Assembly (NCBI GenBank): GCA_903813345.2
Contig: CAIIXF020000004.1
Location: 908,513 to 972,512, forward strand
DNA length: 64,000 nt
Source: Owenia fusiformis
Taxonomy: Eukaryota > Annelida > Polychaeta > Sabellida > Oweniidae
Reading direction: 5' to 3'
Below are positions 11,001 through 23,300 of this stretch, in pieces. Each line of letters opens with the position of its first letter. Position 1 is the first letter of the stretch. Both the position numbers and the translations under genes were made by a program. The notes beneath the pieces are model-generated. The model saw only the letters and a program-made list of their open reading frames with translations, had not been told where the DNA came from and did no database searches.

Positions 11001-12956
11001 AAAAGTAGGTCAAAATAAAAAGTTCTCCAAATTTAATGTATGAGTTATGAATTAAGGGTACAATTTTCTCAGGAATCAGAATCTTTAAACCAAATTTCGA
11101 TCCAACTTCTGATTAGATAGTTATAGCGGTTTGAAGTCTCGAAAAGTCAATATGATGATCGATATCCCCATGTTAAGCCAATGGAGTCGAAGATAACATT
11201 CTTAAGAGTTGTCTAAATGTCTATATTCTAGCTGACTCAGCTTATGCTGAATGACTCAGCTTACAAGTATTTAGATGACTCAGCTTAAAAAAAGTCTGAA
11301 ATCTGGAGTCTTAAATTGAACTTGTTCAATTTACATGTCTAGTTATTCTTCTTTTTTCTTTCTTTCTTTCTTTCTTTCTTCCTCCTAACAGATTTTCTCT
11401 CCAACTATAACATCTTACTTAATCCAACCTACATGGTTGACAAGGGAATGTATCTGGCTTTCTGGGAAATTAGGTCAAATTTTTTATCTAGGTCATAGGT
11501 CAAGAACTAGGTCAAATCTTGGATTTTCACTAATTCACCACTTTTCTCAGTCGTCTTTCAATATTTTCGCTCCAATTTTTTTTCATCATGTTCCTTGGAA
11601 AAAACGCTAATTCCGAAAGGCAAATCGTTTTTTGATTACTCTTACCGATTTTGAGATATTGCGTCCGAAAAGTAGGTCAGAACAAAAAGTTCTCCCAATT
11701 CAACATGTGAGTTATGAAATAAGTGTAGAATAATCTCAGGAATCCGAATCTGCAAACCAAATTTGGATCAGACTTCTGGTTCGGAAGTTATGGCGTTTTG
11801 AAAGCTCAAAAATCGCTAAATTTGGTGCCTATGTTAAGTCAATGGGAAAAAAGACTTTTTCGAAGTGTAAAATACAAGGTATAGACTGAGTACAGCTTAA
11901 CATAATGAATGCTTATAAAACAAGGGGACCTCAAAAGCTACATAGCTTCAAAATTTGGACACCAAAATGCCTAGGTCAAAATCTAGGTCAAATTCATAGT
12001 TTTTCTTTATTTTTACGATTCTGACACTACACTTCAATAATTTACTTAAAAATTTTGTATACAGGTAGCAAAGAGTGTGCTAATAGTGTTAGCTTTTTGC
12101 CGTCAGAAAGTATTTTGACCCACTTTTGAGATATGGTGTCCGAAAAGTAGGTCAAAATAAAAAGTTCTCCAAATTTAACATATGAGCTATGAATTAAGGG
12201 TAGAATTTTTCCAGGAATCCGAATCTGCAAACCAAATTTCAATCATACTTTCGGTTCGGAAGTTATGGCATTTTGAAAGCTCAAAAATCGCTTAATTTGG
12301 TGCCCCATGTTATGTCAATGAGAAAAAAGATTTTTTTGAAGTGTAAAATACCATATATAAACTGAGTACAGCTTAACATTCTGGAAGCCTATAAAAGAAG
12401 GGGACCTCGAAGGCTATCTAGCTTTAAAATTTGGACACCAAAATGCCTAGGTCAAAATCTATGTCAAATTCATAGTTTTTCCTTATTTTTGCGATTCTGA
12501 CATTACACTTTAATGATTTGCTTCGAAATTTTGTATACAGGTAGCAAAGAGTGTGCTTATAGTGTTAGCCTTCTGCCGTCAGAAAGTATTTTGACCCACT
12601 TTTGAGATATGGTGTCTGAAAAGTAGGTCAAAATAAAAAATTCTCCAAATATAACGTATGAGTTATGAATTAAGGGTAGAATTTTCTCAGGAATCAGAAT
12701 CTTTAAACCAAATTTCGATCCAACTTCTGATAAGATAGTTATAGCGGTTTGAAGTCTCGAAAAGTCGATATGATGATATCCCCATGTTAAGCCAATGGAG
12801 TCAATGATAACATTCTTAAGAGTTGTCTAAATGTCTATATTCTAGCTGACTCAGCTTATTCTGAATGACTCAGCTTACAAGTATTTGGATGACTCAGCTT
12901 AAATAAAGTCTGAAATCTGGAGTCTTAAATTGAACTTGTTCAATTTACATGTCTAG
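8011..12956 (+). mobile_element. Tandem array of a Helentron/HINE-like non-autonomous element
   Basis: Three units end at about 9725, 11342 and 12956. The left edge has a perfect hairpin (arms of 12-13 bp, 8014-8040: agactccagatt...aatctggagtct). Each unit ends with one arm of it (aatctggagtct, for example 9683-9694), then a second hairpin with aaattgaac and gttcaattt as arms (9696-9715), then acatg and tctag. A 5' sub-terminal inverted repeat, a microsatellite ((CTT)n or (CTTT)n), internal tandem repeats and a 3' hairpin are the known layout of Helentron-associated elements such as DINE-1 or the bivalve pearl elements. Inside each unit a block of about 475 bp (for example starting at 10071, 10547 and 11022) repeats three times. 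No protein is encoded. Confidence 0.65.
8071..8142 (+). repeat. (CTT)n microsatellite
   Basis: Over 20 perfect CTT triplets near the left edge of the first element copy. The poly-Leu and poly-Lys open frames across it are artefacts. In the other two copies the same place holds a short (CTTT)n run. Confidence 0.95.
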
Positions 12957-14342
12957 TTATGCTTGCAGATTAGACGTTAAGTCTGAAATAAGACATTATG
13001 TCTTCATTGATCAGTATCACGAGAAGGCAACGTCCGTTACCTGGTTACCTTCTATTTCAAAATGGCGGACGGTAAATGTCCTTCAATACCATTCGAGTTC
13101 CTTTCACAATTTACTGGGATTTTGGAATGCCAACACAGGCCTTTAATGGGAGAGTACATTATTTTTTAGGTTTGTCCGTATGCTCAGAAATCACCCCTTC
13201 CTAATTGTGAGTCTTTAATTATTTTCAGGTACATACAACTCTTCCATACATGCTCTACATCTTTCAGTTTTTGGCAATCACGATAGATGAATACCTTGTT
13301 TAAGTTGATGTATATGTACACCTAGATGTGAAACTGGGCTCCAATTAGGAAGTCATTACAAGTTTCCGAACATAGGGGACTAATTTAAATGACAGAATAC
13401 CACATACATGTATACTAAAGAGCCGTCATTTAGATTACACAACACAGTTATTGTAAGATAAAATGATGTCTCAGAGTCCCTAGCCATTGGACTTTGCACA
13501 AACAACATAAAATGCATAATTAACACAAAATTTCATAAGTGGAGGTCAGATTTTATTGTTCAATGTTATTGCACTATTGTTAGGAGATACAGTGTTCCAA
13601 AACATGTAAAATTCAAACAGGTTTACATTTTTTCAGATATCGGTACCACAATTTTGCATCCAAAAGTTGTTAGGTTAATAGGAATATACTGTCAAGATTC
13701 TCGTTTTAAAACATAGTTTTCCAATGTCCTCAGTTGAGTAAGCTCAAAACCTGCTTTATCCTTTGCGTTTCCTTCCTGTGTGTGCGTGCGCAACTGCTTC
13801 CAGCGCAGACGACATCTCATTCCACAATATTCCGCATTTTAGACAGGCCCCACATTCCTATTTAAAAGTTGGAATATTGGCATCGCTGGAAATGTCCGTT
13901 TGATGCTTTGCAAAAGAGGGCATCAGAAAGTTTCAAATCTCACTCTCGCGATAGTTCATGAAAACGAGATTTGTATAATCAGGACTGATAAATATTCAAA
14001 CACAAACTATAATAGAAAAACACTACTGGATATTATAAACGCATATTACAACTAATTCAATCCAGAATGGAATAGAAAAGAATAATGTACAGTAATGACT
14101 CAAGAATTGATGGCCGTTTTCCGTCAGTCAATATCCACGTGTGAAAATATTCTCATAATTTCAGGAGGATGAAATTCACTGTTCAGTCCTAATGTACTCT
14201 ACATTCTATTTCAGCAGCACTTTACTAGTGTGTTATGCAAATACAACCAAGAATATTTAGCCGTCCTGAATACTGAGTTACCCAAATACACATCATATCG
14301 TCATAGTGGTGCTTGCGGCAGGTCTTTAATGCGCATGCGCAT
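12957..14342. other. Intergenic and 3'-flanking sequence of the light chain gene
   Basis: On the - strand this follows the light chain stop codon. Candidate polyadenylation signals read on the - strand are ATTAAA at 14330-14325, very close to the stop, and AATAAA at 13557-13552, about 0.8 kb beyond it. Nothing else was recognised. Confidence 0.4.
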
Positions 14343-17300
14343 TTAGTTGGCCTCTGGTGGGCCAGCCATGACTTTTTTGATAAATTCCTCGTATTTGACG
14401 TTGCCTTCCAAATCTTCACGTAGGTCGACGCACTTTATTATGATATCTACCTCGTCGTCTGTGAGTCTCTCGCCTGGAATATAAAAATGTCAATATAGTA
14501 TGGGTCAACTTATGGGTCAAATGACTGAATGACTTCTCATAAAAATTGATTACAGACACATGGTTAGATTATACTCCTCCTTTGCCCAGCATTAATGCAC
14601 ATGGTCAGGTGTCACGCGCAAATGATAAAAAAGAATGATGCATCAAATAATGAGTTTGAGTATTACGCGTTCCAGATTGGAAGACATATATATTGGATGC
14701 AGACAGGGGCATGATGCAAGACTAAGTAATATTGTTGTTGTACAGATTGTTGTACCATAAATATCAGCCAATGCACTATATCAAATACGTATTATGTGCA
14801 ATCTGAATAACATGTAAGTGTATATATTTTCCAGAGATACCATAACGTGTCATCATCATTAGAAGCTAAACATATGAATTGATTAAACATACAAGTATAT
14901 GCATCGCATCTGACACCATGTTTAACAGACAACAGAGCATGACAATCAAGTCTGTATTTCAAACTTAGCACATATGTGTATGTGTGGAACGAAATTAATA
15001 CATAATATTGTTACAGCACGTAGTTGTCTTGCTTACCTAAGGACGTTAGTACGTGTCTCATTTCAGCTGATGAGATAAAACCTTGTCCTTCTCTGTCGAA
15101 AGTTTTGAATGCTTCCATGAAGTCTGCATAGGTTCCTGTGTCTTTTTCTTTTGAGGCGGCGTGGTAAACTGGCAGGAACTCTTCGAATTTGTACTGTTTC
15201 TCACCTGCAGGGAATATTGCATGTATTGTATTTGTAAGAAAACATATTTTACACTACTCTCGAAAAGTGTGGAAACTTCAAACTCCCATACAAAACCTTA
15301 GATTTATCCAGTACTAGGACTATATCTATACTCCTGGAACTTGATAACCTTAAATAACATAAGCTTTAATAACCGTCCAATGGGGAGGGAGATGTGTGTA
15401 TGTGCGAGTACATATATTGTACAAGGAAGACTATATTAGTTACATTTCCGTGATTAATATATTGCATCATATACAATGCATCATTTAACCGAACGTTTTC
15501 TCACCTTCCTTTTTGGTTCCGCCATTTTTGATTACAATTTCATTGGTTGGGTTCATGCCGAGGCACCTGATCAGATCTGCACATTTGTAGGCGTCAATCA
15601 TTCCATCACGACCATCCCAGAAATCAAACAGGTCGAAGACTTCCTTCACATCTGAAAATACACAAGCAAATACATTAGTCAATCATTCATTTTATATACC
15701 ATAATGACATACTCAAAATCACAAAATTCCCAAACAGGCTCAAACGTTATTCCACTCCGACCACATTATGGTGGACCATGGTTAATTATGGATGCTGCAT
15801 ACGACGTATACCCTGGCATTGCATACTTTATTATCTATTCTACCAGGCCATTTCCCTTCTGGCGTCAGCATTAAACAAATAAATATATATACACTACAAA
15901 TACAGGTTTACAACTTAAATTCATTTCAATCTCTGAATAACATTTAACCTTCTAATATTTACAAGGTAATAGGTGCAAAACATTTGTGTTAACATAACAA
16001 TCTTAAATTGTCATTTTCTGATTGTAGCTTGCTGGATTGGCTTAGTTGGAAACTATTTATAAGTACGTCTTTACAGCTTTTACTGATTTATATAGAGGGA
16101 AGATATTTTGGCTATTCTAAGGTAATATATGGCCATTTTAGATAATCGCATAAGTTATATGCTACATGTACACATATCTACAGTACCTAACTACTCGTCT
16201 ATATCCAACTATATTCAGGTTAGGCCTCGTAAATAATATTGCGTAACCAAGATGGGCGATGTATGTTAGGAACATTTGGCATACACGCCCTGTGGGCTAT
16301 GCATAATAGCGGTTTTTATAGTTTAAACAAATTATACGAGACCAAATTCTATGCTGATTAAAGTTTCATATGACATGGTTTAATCTAACCTTTGTCAATA
16401 AGCAGGTTTTAAGTAGTAGAGCAACCTAGAAACACCAGATTTAACCCAATAAAGCAACGCTTCTAAGTCAAGAAATCATGGCCTTTTGGCATTAAACCTT
16501 CTAGAAACATACTGAAGTTGCAAAACAGAGATATAAGAGTATCAAAATAGAAGTACCTACACTCCGCTCAATAAGAATAACACGTAAGCCTATGGGGAAA
16601 AGGGTTACCAAGCTTATGAAGAAGAGTGTATGTTAACGTATATCTCCCAGCCGTGACCTGGTTTGATCAAGGTAATATTTCAATTAGTCTAGCATCAAAT
16701 CCTTTTGCAATTTGCCATTAGGGGATGGTCTCAACCAGAAGCACGATGAAATGCTGTAACTTTTAAAGGTAAAAGTAGTAGTGCTTGTTTCCATCAAATC
16801 CCTGGACACCTAGCCATCCCGTATACTTCCCCTGTGTCTAGGGGGAGGGTTTGAATCAAGCATTAGATATATGTTGCCAACTTTGAGTTGACCTAAAATA
16901 GTGTACGTTAGAAATAACTACGAAGACACCAGACCAGGCCATGTTGTATATTTTTACACGTATCTAAGTGCTACGCTTGTGCCAAATATGGAAGCCGCTT
17001 CTCGGAAATTTAGTGCTCATATACGTTATTTTTGGATGTGGTTTGCTTGCAAGTATGTAACTTAGACTTAGTCTTATTTACAGGTTTCTCTGTGTTGATG
17101 TAGAGCTTTCTACATGTAGAGCCTCTGAAGAAGACGAGTATAGCTACATGGTTTTCCGCAGTTAAGATAGATGTAATCATGTTACATGGATGTGTATATT
17201 CCATGCGATAACATCTTCATCATTGACAAAAATAGACACTTGGCATGTAAAACAGACATGTATCCGAGCAAGTACTCTATCAGAACAACAACCATGTCTC

Positions 17301-20300
17301 GTTTTATTATTTATTTACTATACCATTATCCATATCTTGGGGACAAAAAACTGTATGTATATCTCTATACTAGAAGGTTATCACATACATAAAGAAGGGA
17401 ATGGAATTATAAAAAGGATACATTATCGGTATTATTGATAACATTATGTAATTGAAGAAGAAAATGTATATAAGTCAGGTTCACTCTGCCTATGTAAAAA
17501 TTGAACACACGCATATCAAACGTAAAATCCAATGACTTAAATTATAATTTGACCCTTGCAAAATCCTATATTAATTACAGAAGCATGTCGTGCCATAAAC
17601 TGACCAATTATGCACATGCGTCCAAATTAACGTATATGCCCAAATCACCACGTATTCTGGTGTGATGAGAGAATTAACTGATAATATCAAAGTGGATGTT
17701 TGGAATGAAAAGATTTTATCATCATAAGTTCATTTTTTGCACGAAACAACGATTAATAATTGCTTTTTTTATTTATTTTGGGCAGGTGAAATAATGTAGA
17801 AAGTTTTAGTCACCAGACGTTTTTCTTTAACGGGGGCAATCTTGAAAATATGAGGGGACTATGATAACCAAGAGTATAATAATGCTGATTGATCAAAGTA
17901 TCTATTTATGTTGTAAAGAAATCAGAATGGCTTAGAGCAAAACAATTAGGTTTCCAAACGCTGAAAGCAATTCATGTAACCCCGGCCAGGTCATGTAAGT
18001 CCTAAGTCAATGAATCAAGGGTGGTTAGATATGCATAGGGTCCATGTTAACATGCTCATGTTTACAGAAGTATTTTATATAGTACTATAAAGCTTATTTC
18101 GGGCTCTTTGTAAATAATACGAGGTCTGAAGTTAAATAGCTCTTTTAGTCGTTCTTTAACACATAATTGTATGCCGGTTATTGGTAATATAGATTCACAA
18201 AGTATTGAAGATTGAAGTACTGAAGATTGATTTTTAAACCTAGAGTTAAAATCGTTCGGTTTCATATTGATATGAATTATAATGTAAGATGTCAGTTCCC
18301 AAAACTGTATTGTAAAAACTTCGTTTCTCTTTTTAAATGTTTTGACATGCAACTTGACTGTAATAGTTTAACAGTAAGCATTGTTCAGCCAAAACAAAGG
18401 ATTATAATTAGAAGAGTTCAGTTCATGCTAATGAGGGTACGCATTTGCAAATGGCATTGTTGCATGAGCATTTTGTTTGTTTTTTGGCATGGCTCTTCAA
18501 AGCGAAACATTACAATATTCATGGCATAATACACCGGGGCTGTAGTTCATAAAATTGAATTGAGTCGGTCTTTAACTTTTCAATTCTGCTGGGTTGAGCA
18601 TGTTCAATTTTCATAGAACCCTAAAATTCTTCAATTCTTTCTTAACTATTCTCGAGAGAGTAAAAAACCCAGACGTATCGATGGCGTATTACGATGACGT
18701 CAGAGGGAAAGATGCGGTTAACTGTAAAACGCATACCTCTTATGTTTGATAGGGAAGAAATAAAACATAATCTATATCAAACTAATTTGGCACATTCCTC
18801 CCTTTTCCCCAGGGGCCAGTTTCTAAGGTACAGTTACACAACTAGTAACACGTTACCAAGGGAACCAAATGTAATACATGCTATATTGACAGATTGGATT
18901 CCGTCTCCACCTTTTCGTTTCAAAATATTTATATTTCCAATAAACTCCAATTTTTGTTGTTGTATCCCTTGTAGATTTTTGATATAACTAAACATAATTG
19001 TTGATAGTCTCTGATTGGTTGTTCCCAACTCAAACATGATCGCTCCTTTTTAGAGGAAAATGTACTGACTATTGAGCTAAGGGTAAGTGGAATATTTCAC
19101 ATAGATGGAAGAGTAGGTAATAGTTATATTATGAGCAGTCTTATCTACGATCCCATTGAAAGAAAGCCGTCAGTAGTTAGATTTCAAGGGGAATTGGATC
19201 ACTCTTCTGTTGCATGGCTAAGGTAGTTCACCTTCGGTGCATTTTTTGCTTATGCTGAGGATGTTTTACTCAACACCATCATTTCCGTTACTATGGTAAC
19301 AATACCATGGTAACAGATAAAACGCCAGTGGTTAAAACCACACGATGCATTCATGCTGCTTGGATAGCTAAGGTAAGGAAATCACACTTGAAAATGAGTT
19401 CATGAATGATCCCCACTGTACGTTCTCGCTTACCAGTTTGATTTTCAATTACTTTATACCTTGGTAATGCAAGATGCGATACAGATTGGTGTATGAGAGC
19501 ATAATCTCAGTGACACTAAGCCTATTTCACACAACACCTATCACGGCTGGATCCTGTCACTTAAGGATGTTCCCTGGACGAAGTTGAAAACGATGAACAC
19601 CAACCCCTAATTTTTCTTTTCAAAATGTGAAGTACATAGCATAACTAAGTGTTTCTGTGAGTTTAAGAAAAAGTTAAATATTCAAAAGTGTGTTTTGGGG
19701 TGAAAACCTGATTTTTAACATGGGTTTCAATGAGAAAGTGCCACGCCCACTTTTGTCAAATATTGACACTTTAGAGGCCTCTTGCTCAGAAAAAAGCACA
19801 CTAACATATGGTTTTTAAAGTTTTAATATTCTTTGTTGCCCGTGAGAATCCCAGAAAACCATTTTTGAGAAAAAGTTAAATACTATTGAATATTTTCCTA
19901 TCTGACCAGGGAACATCCTTAACTATCTTTCTCATCTGAATCCGAATGGAGCCTTTGGTGCATCCTAACCTATTTCCTAATTTGATCTAATATTAAGAAG
20001 GACATTAAGGCTGATGCTAATACCCTTTCCCCCGAAATAAACCGAGTAGGTCTTTACATTTTTGGAAATATTAACTTTCGTACGCAAGATATAATTCTTT
20101 AGTCATTTCAAATGGAAACAGAACAGAATTTGCCATTGCAGTCCGTTATATTACACAAGACAGAAGATATTAGAATTTCACCTACTTATAACCGATGCGC
20201 CATATATCGGGTGTCCCCAAAAAAATGAGACACTTTTTGCCAAGTATTTTCTCGGCAACTAATAAACCAAATTCACTGAGAATTTGTACAAATTAGCCTG

Positions 20301-23300
20301 AGAGTATCATTAGCAAGTTGTAAAAATATAAAACAAATCAAGTAAATATTCTCCGAGTAATAAGAGATTCAAAATAGCATGTCAAATATCCCCATACCGG
20401 AGCTCTGCGATGAGACCTCTACAGTGTTTCTACCAGCTATCAGGTGATAGCATTTGTAAATAAGTCAAAATAGCTTGTCTGTGTGTCATGTCTACTTAAT
20501 TCATTTCATTCTTCCCAAATATCCAAAATCCATTCATTCTCAAAATTCATTTGAGGTGATATTGCTAAGAATAAATACGGAAAGGTATTTTACATGAAAA
20601 GGATTAATAAGTGAGATTTACATCGATATTGGTTATTTTTGCATACTGTTTTTAATTCAACAATACACACATAATATGAAGCCAATCTCTTACATATTTA
20701 TAGCACGAGCAGAAAATACCCTTAAGTGCCTCAAGTAAAGTTTTCAAATAATTTGGCTCATCTATTGCTGAGAAATACTTGTCTAATTCCTTCCCATTTT
20801 TGGTACAAACGCGATGAAAATTCTCATTGTATTGCTTTGGTATGGGACATTTTGACATGCTATCTTGAATTTCTTAATACTCGCATAAAATTTATCTGAT
20901 CTTTGTCATATTTCTGTACCTTGCTAACGATACTCCTGGGCTACTTTGTACAAATTTTCCAAAAATCTGGTTCATCAGTTGCCGAGAAAATACTTGGCAA
21001 AAAGTGTCTCATTTTTTTTGGGACACCCGATATGTTTAAACTCACATTTGAGCACTCTATCCAGTTATTTACCTTTTTGTCGCTCCTCTCTTACGGCATT
21101 GACGTAACTTGACGGCAATCCGAACGTCACTTTACGACTTGACGTAAACATCCTATGAAACTCACCAATAAAGATAGCAACTTAAGCAAAAATAAATTGA
21201 AATCTCTTTTATGCGCTGTGGACCTATATGTACGTTAAGTTTTTTTTTATTGTTTGTGATGTGACAAATTTGCTTTATAGTATGCTTTTGTAATTAGGTA
21301 ATCAATTGTTTATTTTCTGCCAAGTTTGATGACATCATGTGGCAAATTATCAAATTACAATTAGTTTTCGGTGACCAATACATATCATGATCTCTTTATT
21401 GCTATTTCGTACTTTTGGTATTGTTTCTAAAGGGAGCTTAAAGTAGTTAACATATAATTTTATGATTGTAATAAATAACTAATGAAAATGCAATTTTTTA
21501 CACATTTTGTGTTGATGTTTTCTCATTTTCATTGAAAACATAGTTCAAAAACAAAATACCTTGATCAAAAAGTTGAATGATATTGAAATGATATTTCTCA
21601 AACATATGTCGTGTTTATTTTTTGCTGAACCAGGCTTGCTACTTTATCTACACTGATAACTATACTCTGACACTGATGTTTGTACGTGTACCATGCATTT
21701 GATCACGATATATAAAGATAAGTCAGGTGGAAAATATTTTAGTTAAACTAATTAAAAACTCGATAAAACCATTCTGGTATTTTTCTTAATAGTTCTGATA
21801 GAGGCTACCGTTTTAAAAATAAGAAACTATTAAATGAACGCATTGACTTCTTGCATTTGGCTTTTTCGATTCACCTTTTACCAAAACCTGGTATAAAAGG
21901 AGAACAGAGGTTAATCCATAAAATTGACATTAAACCCAAAATAACCTCGATGTTATTACTTATAAACACAAGTTTTTACTTATATTTACGATGACAGTCG
22001 GAATCTTTCATTTGGCACACAGTTAAACTAGCTAATGTTAAATGCCGATGCAATAAACCTATTTAGTAAAGTTTATTAAATAGTATATTTTACATTTTTA
22101 ACTTGGCGACGAGACTAAACTTGGTAACAAAATTAAAAATGCTTCACCTCAAATGTATTGACCCTGAATATTGTAACTTTATTGAAAATCAATATTTGAT
22201 TATTTTCTCCATTATGACATCTTTATAATCAACTGGTTTAACAGCCTTCTCTTGCGTGTTTCGTACGGTATTTCCATATTCACCCCTACCCATGAAATTC
22301 TAACCTGCCAAACGAGCCAATTTACGTTGCACGCATCTGGTGAACTGTATCGCATACGTACATGTAAACTGTCACGCAAACATGTTATTGTAAAGTAGAT
22401 CTATTACTGTGGAATGTGATCGGGGAGTTACAAATTATTTTGGTAAAATATCTGACCAATACCCTTCTACAATAGCGTCATTATTGAATATGTCGTTTTC
22501 CGAACTTTTGTAATACTGGAACAAAGATACGATTCAAACATCAACATGCTTTAAAATATGCTATCCCATGAAAAGGTCCATTTGCTAAACTTATGGAGGG
22601 GAGTGTATTTTTGTAGAAAAGTATGGTCATTTCGTGCACTAATCTAAAACACAAGAAGGAACAGAAATATCTCATTCAATTCCAGCTTATACTCGGACTA
22701 CGACGAGACGTGTTGTTAATTCAGTGCAAATAATCTTTAGGGGGTTTCCTTATAAAAGGTAACACTTTTATTTAAATCGCTTAAATGCAAAATTGGAAAA
22801 TAAGCTTTATTACAATGAATAAAGCCGTCTTTTTAAAGAACAGGATTACGAATTCCATTCCAGAGTCATGCTGAGAAATTGAAATTTGAGAATATTAAAG
22901 GTCTATACCGAGCACAGAAAAGCAAAACAAGATTATGAAAAGTTTGGTATAAACAATGTTACAAACTCGAATTTCAATAGTTTTTGACATGCCGTTTTCA
23001 TCAAATATATGAGCAATTCGTGGCTACGGGTGTATATGCCTCAGCCAGTTGTTTAAATAACGAGACTTAAATTATAGGGTGTTATCTTTGAATACAGTCA
23101 AGGAGAATTCATTGAAACTAAATGATTCTTCAAGCACCTACGACTACTTTTCGGTTGTCCAGAACTTATCTTTTGATCAAAGTATCATTGCAAGTGAATA
23201 AAACAGATATAACACATAGCCTTGGCAGATCCCGGTTTCTTTAAAAAAGTGAAAAACGATGCTACACAATAAACTGTGAGTTAATCCAATTAGCAGATTC

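Noticed and set aside
20652-20858. Small gene [13 protein letters not shown]...
   Set aside because: It overlaps the right arm of the mariner-like element. No family and no splice context.
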